Source of the DNA: Paracentrotus lividus
Taxonomy: Eukaryota > Echinodermata > Echinoidea > Camarodonta > Echinidae
Reading direction: 5' to 3'
Length of the DNA: 64,000 nt
Assembly (NCBI GenBank): GCA_940671915.1
Contig: CALNVZ010003426.1
Location: 312,548 to 376,547 of the forward strand
Shown piece after piece: positions 13,552 to 26,400 of the stretch. The first letter of the stretch is position 1. Each line of letters opens with the position of its first letter. The notes below the pieces were generated by a model that was given only the letters and a program-made list of their open reading frames with translations, was not told where the DNA came from and ran no database searches. A program made the position numbers and the translations under genes.

Positions 13552-16500
13552 TCGTTTTATTTACCCAGGGTATTTATTTATTTATTTATTCATTTTCAGT
13601 TTGATTTATTCAGGGTGGCCTCTTCAGTTTCGTGAACTGCTGTCCATGAGGGCCCTGATAGCCACTTCAGTTCTGACAACTGTTCCCCCAGCGGGCCCTG
13701 CATGCTGTTATTATTACCCCCAAGCTCCTTGTTAAAAGGCAACTTTAGGTACCATTTTTGTAAGTCTTTGTTATGACTCGGCCGGGTTTCGAACTCACGA
13801 CCTCCCGTTCATAAAAGCAAGAAAGGCTACCTTTTTACGGGCGCTCTAACCGACTGAGCTCTTACAAATAGGTATTATTCAGAATACAGATGCAATGGAT
13901 ATGAAAACTATAACATCCTCTGAAAGTCAGTTAAGAGTTTCATCTGACTGGAAAACAAGATTATGACTATACACTGCCTTCGAACCAGAGATCTCCAGAT
14001 TGCTAGACAAACACTCTTACTGATTGAGCTATGGAAAGCCCTAGCTGGTAGTGGTCCCAGGATTCCTAACCTTTCAATGCCAGTGTGGTCTTCTGAATGC
14101 AACCCGGAGGTCTCAGGTCAGGGTTCCCAGCATTTCGAGAAAACAAAATTCCCTGATTTTTCCCCGATGAAGTCTAAAAATTCCTTAATATTTATTCAAA
14201 CCCATTTCCAATTTTGAGTGTTTTTTATGTTGTCGCAGCGAACAATTCGCAGTATAAAACACTAGTCTGACTTACTACTGTACTCTTTTTTTTTTTGGGG
14301 GGGGGGGGGCTAATAAAAATTCCCTGACTTTTCCCTGATTTTAAGGCATTTTTATCAAATTACCTGACTTTTCCCTGACTGGAAAAAAGAAAAACATTTT
14401 CCCCTAATTTCCGTGATCGGCTGGGAACCCTGCAGGTTCAATTCCCGGTGAATCCCATTTATTTTGCTCATTTTCAACCACTTTCAACCATACTCTTTTG
14501 AAACATTACAAAAATTATTGAAAGTGACATTCAAAAGTATTGTCAATATAAATCTGAATTCTGTTACGTTTATCCTTCATTGTGTACTTCTGCGATTCCT
14601 GATACATGTATGGTCTCCATGGGAGTTATAATGTCAATCACATTGTAAAATCACAGAAATGTCAACACTACAGAATAATTAGAACATTAGAAATTACAGC
14701 TGAAACAAATGACTTCTCAAGAGAGAAAGCATGAATAATAACATTTTGCTCCGTCATTCAATTTTGGGAAAGCGTTCAAATCAATAGATTTCTTTCTCTT
14801 GTTAATAAGACATTTGTTCGCACTGTTTTAACTATTTTAGCTATTTGCATTCAAATTTCTAATGTTGTAATTATTCAGTAGTGTTGGTATCACTGAAATC
14901 ACTTTTACCTTCTCTGGTTCTTTAGGATCTTCCCATGCGACCTTGAAGAGACACTTGACTTCATCAGCCATCCCTATCCTTGCTCCACTGTTAGCTGAGA
15001 TGTAGATACGGGGAATCCCCTTCTCCACTGCATGGTCTGATGCTTTCTGTCATGTCAAGATCATAAGAAATTTATGTACATGACATCACAAACTTTTTGC
15101 AGGTCAAGTTAGAAGTGTACTTGTCATGAACAACCATCTATGGTCATCACATACAGCTTGGCCAAAAATTATTAGACCAAGCTCATTTGCTGTTATGGGA
15201 CAGAGCGCTATTAATAGTAACGAAAGATCTATACTCAAATGTCAATGATATAATTGCTGAAGAATGTACAAAAGTACACGTACACTGTACTTTTCTCTGT
15301 GTTTAATATGTTTTCTTACCATACAAAGTGAGGAACACACACACAGAAACCCTTAAGAAAGAGCTTAGTCTCATAGGTTTTTTTTCCCAAGCTGTACATG
15401 TGCAAGATCTATAAATTGTACTGTTTTTCAGCTTGGCTGAAACACTAGATCCAAATGTCAAAGTTAACATGTATGTGAATATTACTAATAGATATTTAGA
15501 AACAATTCTCCTACACTGGCAAGACTGTTTTTTAAAAGGTCACAAAACAATGTCATTCCATTAACAGAAATATTGAAAATGAATAAAACAAGAAGTAACT
15601 AGATGAATCTTCGACCACGCACGGTCGGAAGGCATGCCTCCGTATTGCCACATCGGAAAAAAAAGGCATGCGCTATGTGAGTTATAACATCCATTTATAC
15701 CATGACATCTTTGAGATATTGACCCCAAATCTATTAAAGTTGTATCATCAGAATTATTTCCAACTCAGGAAGGATGGCTACTGATGTAATAAAAAGGATA
15801 AACATGTTTAAGTTGATCTGTCAAAGGTCCTTCAGAAATTGCACAAACGAGTCATTTACATAAATAACCAGTGACCTTTGATGTCCTGACCTCAAAAATC
15901 TAATTAGTTCATCTTTCCTCCCACATGACCCAAGTTTGAAGTTGATCCATAAACGGTTCAGAAGTTACTGCAAGAACGTGCCATTTTCATGTATACAATG
16001 ACGTCTGTGACCCTTGACCTTTGACTTCATGACCTCAAATATAATAAATTCATTGTTCCTACATCATATGCACACATGACACAAGTTTGATGTTCATCCA
16101 TCAAACTGTTCTTAAGTTATCGCAAGAACAAGCCATTTTCACGTACACAATGTCCTCTGTGGCCTTTGAACTTTGACGTCATGACTCTAAATTCTAATCA
16201 GTTTATTGTTCGTTCCCATATGCACATATTACCCGAGTTTGAAGATGATCCGTTACACAGTTCCTAAGTTATCACGAAAACAAAACTATTTTATATATAC
16301 AATGACCTCTGTGACCTTTGACCTTTGACCCCAAAATCTAATCAGTTCATTGCCCCTCCCATATGCACACATTACTCAAGTTTGAAGTTGACCCGTCACA
16401 CAGTTCTTAAGTTATTGCGAGAACGAACCATTTCATGTATACAATGACATCTGTGACCTTGACCTTTGACCTCATGACCCTAAAATCTTAATCAGTCATT

Positions 16501-19500
16501 GCCCCTCCCATAGGCACACATTACCCAAGTTTGAAGTTGACCCGTCAAACGGTTTTTAAGTTTATGGCGAGAACGAGCCATTTTCATGCATACAATGACC
16601 TCTGTGACCTTTGACCTTTGACCTAATGACCCCAAAGTCTAATCAGATCATTGTCCCTACCATATGCATACATGATCCAAGTTTGAAAGTGATCCGTCAA
16701 AACGCGTTCTTAAGTATCGCGGAGAACAAAACGGGACGGACGTACGGACGGACGGACAACCCGAAAACATAATGCCTCCGGCACCACCTTCGGTGGCGGA
16801 GGCATAAAAACTCAATTAAAACTGTATAGATCTACATGTAACCATATGTTTTGGTACTTACTCAAGCATCGTGTTTAAGAATTGAAGAATAAACCGTTTA
16901 AATTGATTTCAAGAAATATTTTCTTTGAATCACCCACCTGGAAGAGATTGTCTTCTTCAACGCCAAAGGATCCGATCTTGAAGGTGATGTCATTGGCAAT
17001 GACAACGACCTCACGACCCTGAGGGTACTCAGGGGTCAGGAAAGTGAAGTGCCAGGCTACCATACCAATCTAAAAAAAATAAATAAATAAAACAAGCTAA
17101 CGAATTGCTAATCACATTTGGCACAAATCTAGAGATTTTAATGATTATTTGCATTAAAAAGTATTCTTATTCATGAATAACTTACACAGACGCTGTAACA
17201 AGTAAAATATATTTATTTCTTCTGCGATTTTTGCTTAAATGTTCTGATAATATGTTATGTGTCATTCATATCATTTTACACATGTATCAAAAGATGAAGA
17301 AATACCACAGAAGAAGAAGTTTACTATTGCTATGCATGAATACACAATCTGAATTGATTCTAGATAGTTTCAACATATAGGATTTACTCCCGGTACCCTG
17401 TTTATGTAATGCTTACTGCTATACAGTCTATGTCAAATAAAATGGTACAAGTGGAAAACATTTTTTTTATAGTATGAAGATTAATCACAACCTGATATGT
17501 TTGATATTTTTGTAAAGCAGGAAAATCAGACTTTCTTCTGCAATCTTTTCATCAAATTTGGTGTTGTAGTTTTTGAGATATGACTAGTTTTCTACAATCA
17601 AGAAAAATCCATTTTTCGCATGCTGTCCCATGCCTTTGTGTATAGGTTTCGCATAATGGCCATGAAGTGCTCAATTTCGATTTGTTCCTCGTCGCACAAA
17701 ATTTAGCATAACAATAACTTTTGTTTTACGAAAGCAAATTATACAGAACAAAGCATATCAGCAGGGAAAATCTTTTGGCTTTATTTTGGTACCACATACA
17801 CACATTATTTGAAAATATTTCACACCTACATGTAAATAACTTTTTCCAATGGTACCATTTTTTGGACACAGACTGTATATGTACATGTACAATGTACAAT
17901 TGAAATAGACCAATTTAATTTGATTATTTGAACTTACAGTGTTCTCTCCTGGCACTCTGTTCATGAGTTGAAGCTCATTGTTCCTGTCATACACGAGCTC
18001 ATGACCAGTCATCTGAATTTAAAACAAACAAGATAAGTACATCAAACTCTAGTGTTTGTTTCAAGAAATATTATTTCTGCATACAAAAATTCCTAATCAA
18101 GTGTTGTATACATTGTTTTTACCAACAAAGAGGGACATACACATTAATAAATAGCTAATCACTATTTAGATTTTGTCATGGAAACAAAAAATTGAGAAAT
18201 GAAATAAAAATGAGGAATACAAGAAGTCCCCTCTCAAGCAAATTGCTATTTGGTCCAAACCCACTTTGAATGTAAATGCCTGTTTTGTCTCACCCCACAA
18301 GGTGTAATTTCATTTTGTCTACAAGTAGTTCATATAATTACCATTTGGTGTAATTCCCATTTGATGTTATGACCATTTGGTCTAATGTTTTCTAGGTCTA
18401 ACACAACTAAGTCAATTTCTGTAACAAACTCGTAATAGGACGAAAATTCATTTGGGACTTAGACGAAAATGCGATTATACAATGTAGCTCTACATGTATT
18501 AGACAAATTGGCAATTTGACCAAGGGGTCATTAGACCAAGTGAGAATTACATCAGGTAAGTCTTAGGCCAAGGAAAATTAGACTAAATTGTTACTATTAA
18601 AACCAAATGGGTGTGGCCTATGAGGTATTACACGATCAAAAAATTGGACCAACTGCTGTTAGACTAAGTGGATAAGTAAGCCATCTCTCTTACCATCTCT
18701 TCAGGAATGACAGCCTCGGGATGGTCCTTCTTGTACTGCTCCCACTGAATGGCTAGGTTCTATGAGAGTGAGAAAGAGAGGTGGAGAGATAGAAAAGACA
18801 GACAATAAAAGGAGATAGAGAGAAAGAAAGAAATAAACAAAATAAGAGTAAAAGAGAGGATAGCAAAGATTAATATAATGGAGAAAGAAGTAAGGAATTA
18901 ATATATAGATCAACTTCATTTTGTCCAAAATACACAGCATTATTTAAAAACATAATTTGTCCTTCTTTGAGGTAAAAGTCTGAACACAAAGGTACAAGAT
19001 TGGCCTACTAATGGGGTTCGCAACAAGTTTGACCCCCTAAAAACAGGCTCATAAGGTTGATTTGATTGAAGCGAGTAAAATAAAATCACACATAATCTCT
19101 ACTCTAACAATATGTGAAACAATCATATATGTACCCTTCTGATACGTTGTTATCAATATCAGAAAAAAAAAATGTCCAATACAAATATACCTAATTTTCA
19201 TTTGAAGCTACCATACCTGTCTGAACATCTCTGGGAAGTCATAGACGTAGGTTGTGCCGAGACTCTGGGCCTGGTATCTCTTGAGCTGTAGATGATCTTT
19301 GGTCATGTAAGGAGCGTTGATCAGACGGCCGTGGAGTATACCCTTCCGTATACCATATGATACAAACTTCACCTGTAAAAAATACAAATTATAATATAAT
19401 ATAGTGATCAGAATTCTTTCAATGCATGCAATAAAATATCACACGGTACAAGTCCCTACCACATCACTAACATCCTATTATTATTATTATAAATTCAAAA

Positions 19501-22500
19501 ATAAATCCTAAACTGAAGCTGTACATGTTGTAGGTCCCCTGGTGTCTTAATAAGCATTTAATTGCTTCCTCAGCATATCAGGACAACTCGTCTGTTGAAA
19601 GCCAAAACGGCGTTATTGCATCTTAACCCATTGAGGACTGAGCCCGAATATATTTGGGCTAAGGTCTATGGGAAATGTGTGCTGTAGGAAAATTAGCTCG
19701 TCTCCAACAGGTTAAAGATGTTCTGTTGAGAACCAGAAGGGCGCTATTGCTGTACAAAGTCAATGGTCATAGCACCCTTCTGGTTCTCAGCCGACAAACT
19801 ATTCCTTGACAATTGCCCCCATGGCCAACTACCCTCCAGAAATAGGCTTAGGATTAGGAAGTAGATTTTTGGTGGGAGGCGGGGAGTAGTTTTCAGCTGA
19901 CCAGAAAAACGAAACAAAAACAAATAAACAAACACTTCAAAAACAAACAAATCCTTTATATCATGATTAGCAACTAACCAGTCCTGTAGAAGGATCTGTC
20001 TCTTCTCGGTACGTGCTGATATCAAGCCTGTAGCCAGATTCATTAGTGACAAAGATTCTGATCTGCAGCAGAGGACTGTGTGCATTCAGCCTGTAATAAC
20101 AAAACAAATCACACATGAATTAGCCAAGGCCAAAAGTAAGCCAAATTAACATACAATGTAATTGCACAACTTTGTAAAGCACAGGTACATTTATTTTTCA
20201 TCAAACAAAAAGGGATGTACATGTAAATGTAAGGAAGGTTAATACTGTGGAATAACGGACTCAAGCATATTTAAATTAAACGTGCATGTACATAGATACA
20301 CTTCCATATTTTTAAATACGTACTGTTGTTCCATTTTGTAATGTATGAATTCACTTTTACCTCTAGTTTTACATGTACCATGATTTGCGTGCAGTGATAC
20401 CTTGTTGTATTATCAATTCCAAGGAATGTACATTTCCATGGATATAAAAATGTATATTTGATATATATATTATATTTTGATGAAGCAATAATTGTGAAAC
20501 CTTCAGAAACTGAATCTATATGTAAATATCATTCAATTGTGCAAAACCATTATATTGACTGCCACAGTATTAATGAGTTCTTTCCAAATTATACGATTTA
20601 CAGCCCTTCTTTGGAATCAACAGATGATCCATCCTTTAACAGGGCTTACTTATATCACAAATTTTGAAATGAAAATGAAAGCCACAACATACTTGACATT
20701 GAGTTTGAGCTCGGCCTGTAGGATACGTAGCTTCCAGAGCCTGGAGCCGTAGCGACTGATCATGTTGCGTAGACTGTCTGTAGCCTTCACTGGATCCATG
20801 TACACAGTGGGTACAAAGTTCAAGAAGATGTGGTTGCAGTCAGTGCGCTTGGACTGTAAGAATGACAACATTTAAAGAAAGGATAAAATCCTGAACTTCT
20901 TACAGTAAAACATGGATTCTGATATTGGAACATAAAAAGATCAGCTCTACTGTTCACATAATTCCTCAATAGCTCCAAGTGTTATCAATTTGTAAAAGCT
21001 TTATCAGAACAAAATCAATGTAATGGTGGTATCTTACTTGCCATGAGTTGGATTTGAAAATAGTTTGGGCGGGGTATGAGATGGTTTTGCGACGGGTTAG
21101 ATACTAGTTACGGAGAAATCTCAGAGACAATCCAGAGTCTCTGCAAAGTCTCATGAGTCGCAGGGAAATAGAATATATTCATATTTATTTTCCATTGCAG
21201 AGATGCCTTAGAGACGTCACCGCGATGTGAGGTACCACCTTAAAGCGAGAACTGAGCAAACCTCCCATTGACTGTGTGTTATAAATAGCTAGTCTTAAAA
21301 TATACTTTTTGAGATAATTATTGATAATGAAGTGTATAAATTAACCTATGATTTTATCTGTATAGGGAAACTAAAATGTTTTGAGGTGAAAAGAACTTGT
21401 TTGCTTCTTGGCAACATAATTATTGTGGTATGAATGTATTGAGTAGTTAATTAGTGTGTTTATCACTTAAATGGGTCTGTATTTCCAGACTAAACTGCCC
21501 AGAAAGTTGCACTATGGGTGGGGAACAAGGGCAGATTTGACTGGTTGAGGACTTGAGGTGGTGCTATACAAGGTTGCTAGTTCGTATTGGCTATAAGCAG
21601 ATGGCAATCATTTCTCAACAGGTGAAAAACAGTGTGCTCATGTACTCACATCAGGATGGGAGAAAGCCAGCTCTAGCTCATCAATTGCCTCTAGGAGGTG
21701 AAATGATATTATTATCCTTGTTCTGAAGATACTCAACATGAGTATTTATTTTAAAGGATACCTTTTTTAATGGATGTGAATGTCTCCTTGGGAACCACAT
21801 CCGTTATGCTAAAATTGACAAAGCTAGAATTGAAAATACTACAAAGTTCTTATATACTTACGTCTGGATGGGAGAAAGCCAGCTCTAGCTCATCAATTGC
21901 CTCTAGGAGGTGAAATGATATTATTATCCTTGTTCTGAAGATACTCAACATGAGTATTTTTTTTAAAGGATACCTTTTTTAATCGATGTGAATGTCTCCT
22001 TGGGAACCACATCCGTTATGCTAAAATTGACAAAGCTAGAATTGACAAAATACAAAGCGCTAATACTCACATCAGGATGAGAGAAAGCCAGCTCTAGTTC
22101 ATCCATTGCCTCTAGGATCATCCTCTCACCCTCGTTCTGAAAATACTCATAGTACGCTTCTTTGTTCCGTTATGCTAGAATTGACTAACTATAAAGCGCT
22201 TGTATACTCACATCAGGATGGGAGAAAGCCAGCTCCAGCTCATCCATTGCCTCTAATATCATCCTCTCACCCTCGTTCTGAAGGTACTCAAAGGATGCTT
22301 CTTTGGTAACCAGGTCTGAATGACGGATGATGGCCCTCAAGAAGAACCGGTAATCGGTGACCTCTTGACCTTTCTCAACCTGCAAACAGAGAGGGGATTG
22401 TCACAAATTGCGAATAGATCATCAGTCCCTCAATCTAATGGACAGAGAGGTGTCTCTTTCAGTTACTATACCCCGGCTTATGGTCTATTGTATTCAATGA

Positions 22501-23409
22501 CTAAACATTGTTTATTTATTCATTATGAAATTTATACATGTGTAAATAGTGTCTGGAAAAGCTTTGCACTGTACAAGCAATCATTTGCATTTTGATTGTA
22601 CATGCAGTTCATAAATTTAATTGACCTTAAATTGAATGCCAGTAAGATATCAGCAAAGGTTGATCACATGGTCATGTACAAAACATGTACACGTACATAC
22701 ATTGTATACATGTACATGTAGGTTCTTGGTTTAAATATTCACTTACATTTGCATCTACCAAAAAGATACATTGTGATTATGCATTATTATATATTTTACA
22801 TTCTTGCTCATGTGCATGATTTGGATAAATCTATAATTACAAGCAGCTCTCCATTTCTCAAATAAAGGTTGGGTATAGTCTTGGTAAATTAAAAAATATA
22901 AATTCTTAGGCCCACATTCTGAACCGAAGACTGAGTTTGTACGAGTTGAAGTTCATGCAAAGCTATTGTGTGATTCTTTTGTCCAATACATCAGTCAACA
23001 TCAGATAAAAGGATCTCACAATACTGTACCTTTGCACAAGCCTATGTACATGTAAGCTTGGATTTATAATCAGAAAGAATGACAGGTTATAAGATACAAC
23101 ACACAGAGAAATAAGATCCAAAAGCCCATAAGAAATGTGTACATCGTTACAAACATGTAACATCTGGAAGTCAAAAGCACAAGACAGTTTAATACGACAC
23201 CTACATGTAATGTTTATACTTATTCTGTAAACCCTGCTACCACGTACAATGTAATAGTTATGATTAGTATCAATCATTGGAGAGCAGAAGTAAAATCATT
23301 ATTTATTTATTTTTAAAGTATTTTTTAATGTATTATATCATTATTATTTACATACATAACTTTTTTATGAATACCGTACATACATTTGAATATACACCGC
23401 ACACACAAA

Positions 23410-23447
<38 letters not shown>

Positions 23448-26400
23448 TCATCATTATTGTGCAAAATGTACATTAAACACAAGCACGGTTCAAGCATCTG
23501 CTCTTACAAAGTAGTGTATCAGCCCAATTGCCTGGGGATAATAGCGACTATCATCTCCAGACAATTAGGCCGATAAAATCCTTTGTCAGAGCTGATTCTG
23601 GATCAACTACTGTAAGTAATATCACAGTCACCTAAAATAACATGCCCAATCTATAAATAAGCAGGATGAAAAGAGGATACAACATGAAAATCTAAGTGAG
23701 ACTACATGTATAAAGATAGAGGTTAAAGGTGATGAAGGTTATAGGTAACATAGGTTAAAGGTCAAGGGTTATCACAATGATTTACAGATGGGTCAGGGGG
23801 CTTGGCTATTTGATCAGCACTGCCGGCATGGTAGTCTCGCATAGTTGGAGTTTGGATGAACTGAAAAAAGAAAAAAAAAATTACATGCAAACTTAATGGG
23901 GGGAACATGCAATAATTACATCGAACACAATACAGGGCAGATTTTTTCGCAACAAATTCACCATCATTCAAATAAAAATAATTACTAATATATATATCTC
24001 TCTCTCTCTTTTGTTTGGGACAGTTGAACATGTGAATTTACATGAAAAATGGTGCAATATAAGAAAAATAACAAGGCTTGCAGCAGAATTGAAAGAATAA
24101 AAGCTGATCAATTTGGCTTGGGAAATGAGTGGTCAAGTCCTTTGACTGTGGTGAATATGCATATATACATAATGTTTTAGGTCAGCTCCTAATGAAGTAC
24201 TTCATTGCATAACTTAGCCCTCCTCCTTTCCTATTGAAAATGTGTATTTACAAAATGAAAATGTTGAAATCCATAGACATTAATTTCTTCTTTTTATCTT
24301 TTATTATCTCTTTTAGAGTATGAATGATCTTTTCACAAATTATTCAGTTCAGTAGCCTATTTATCTAAAAGGGGAGGTCTACCCGGAAATCAAATTGATT
24401 AAATAAAAGGTTAAATATATTATCGTATGACTATCAATCATAATTATGTTCATACCTTAGCTGATCCTAGATAGAGATGCATGCGGTAGTTTGCTCTGTC
24501 CATGAGATGTAGATCAAAGTTGCTCATTCGATTGATCTCAAGCTGGAAGGCTAGAGCTGGCTCAAGATGGCGATAGATATGATCTTCTTGGAACTGATAA
24601 AGACACAAATAATAAATAAAAATCAAACATTGAAATAATGATGCTTTTATTCATAAATGTTTTCAATGTTTCAGGAGAAATGTACATGTCTACATAAACA
24701 TGTGCAAATATATTGGGTATTGTCAATCAATACAAGCACTGAAATCAAATAAAGGGTAATTGACGGACTTGCCAATAGATGAAAATCAAAACGTTTTACC
24801 AACAAAAAAAAAAAAGAAATATGTATAGATCTACTTATAAAAAGGCACTTAAATGAATCCAATTGTTCCTCATATTATAATAAAAATTTACTATCCCATA
24901 CCATTGAAATCTCTATATACATGTAAATGTGGTTATTTTCATCATACTCACATCAAGTCTTGCACGGTATGTGAAGTACTTAGGGAATTCCCTCCTCTGG
25001 AAGATAACAAACGTGACTCGTCTGATGTCCCTCTCAAACAATTTCTGCTTCTGTAGGATACGTCAAAATTTAAAATTAAAATTAGTTTCACACGCAAAAT
25101 TTAAGTTCATGTATGAAGTACAACCACATTAAAGAACTAGGGTCTTCAGGTTTCATGGGGAGTTGATCATACATGTAATTTGCTGATCCCAGAATTTGTG
25201 AAAAGCACTTGAAATATAGTCTTGAAGCTAAATTTCTGGACCACAGCAAAACAATCTGTCCCACCCTGGACAACGGGCCAGGGAAAGGGAGATTTAACGA
25301 CTTTACCAGATGAAGCGATGGGTGGAATAAACAATGCATTACATAAGACTGGCAGTGGTCAGATGATGCAAAACAGCTGTTACAGGGTAAACATCCATGG
25401 TGTCAAATTACCCATGGGAGCTCCCACCCTACTGCCTTTAACTTTGCAAACCTATAAACCTGAATCTCATAAGCACACAATTTATGATTATCCAGCATAT
25501 TAAATATCACTCTTTCGTCACCAATTTTGTGAGCTCAACCCACTTACCCTGTTTCGACAGAATCCCAGGAACATGGCGGCTAGGTCCTTGTCACTTGTTA
25601 GCTCTTTGTACTGGATTGCAATGTTGACGATATGGATGGGTTCATCAATCTCACAGTTATGCTCCGGGTTGTTATCTGCATCAACACCATGGGAGAAGTT
25701 GAGGTGCATGTCTGCAAAACGCTCAATGACCTCATCGAAGGACCTGCATGGTGGAAAGCAAGAAGTACATGTATGTAGTGTAATACTGAAGAGCTGTATG
25801 GAAAGTGCAGAGCAGTTTTAATTGATTATGTGCTATACAGTGCGTCCCCAAAAGAACTATACACTTTTGACAAGGCTACCAAATTAAAAATATATATTTC
25901 TTGGGGAAAAGGTTAAGATGTATATAAAGCTCATATCCTCAACCATCGTTATGACACAAAAAATTCCAAAAAATCCCGCATTATTCAGTGAATAATGCCT
26001 ACTTTTGTGAAGGACACAAAAAAAAGCCTGCGCAGGAATTCGGTATTCACTTATCACCTTTGTATGGCACGCCAGGACGGATTCAAGCAATAATGGAATA
26101 AATCGACCATGAATCATATATTTCTTATTTGATAGCCATTTCAAAAGTGTATACATGTAGTTCTTTTTGGGACGCACTGTATAAGAAGCAGTTAATTATT
26201 ATTAAGTATGGGAATCAAGTGTTGATTGAGTTTGGTAACAGTGGCGTATGTATATGGGACTAGGTTTTAGATGGGGTAGGAGCCAGTTAATGATACAATG
26301 TACAATTTCATATAAACAAACAATGTTGGGATACAGGAGCTGGTCGAGCATTAACGCTTTCAGTCAAATCCCTGAATTCACCTACAAGCAGAAATTGATC

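Larger units (their letters stand above)
21640..22380 (-). repeat. Tandem array built on exon w12 and its donor
   Basis: Four units (one real exon, three partial copies) at 22212, 22071, 21862 and 21650; spacing about 141, 209 and 212 bp. Each unit holds the exon 3' end, the splice donor and adjacent intron. The second contig copy of the locus has six units at about 36205, 36421, 36568, 36703, 36841 and 36987, so copy number varies between the two assembled versions. Confidence 0.85.

Noticed and set aside
13770-13870. Functional tRNA gene on the minus strand
   Set aside because: A- and B-box words are present but stems do not pair properly and a SINE-like body follows.
21862-21945. Coding use of the two distal partial copies of exon w12
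   Set aside because: The NEGER part is lost and the frame from the potential acceptor hits a stop.
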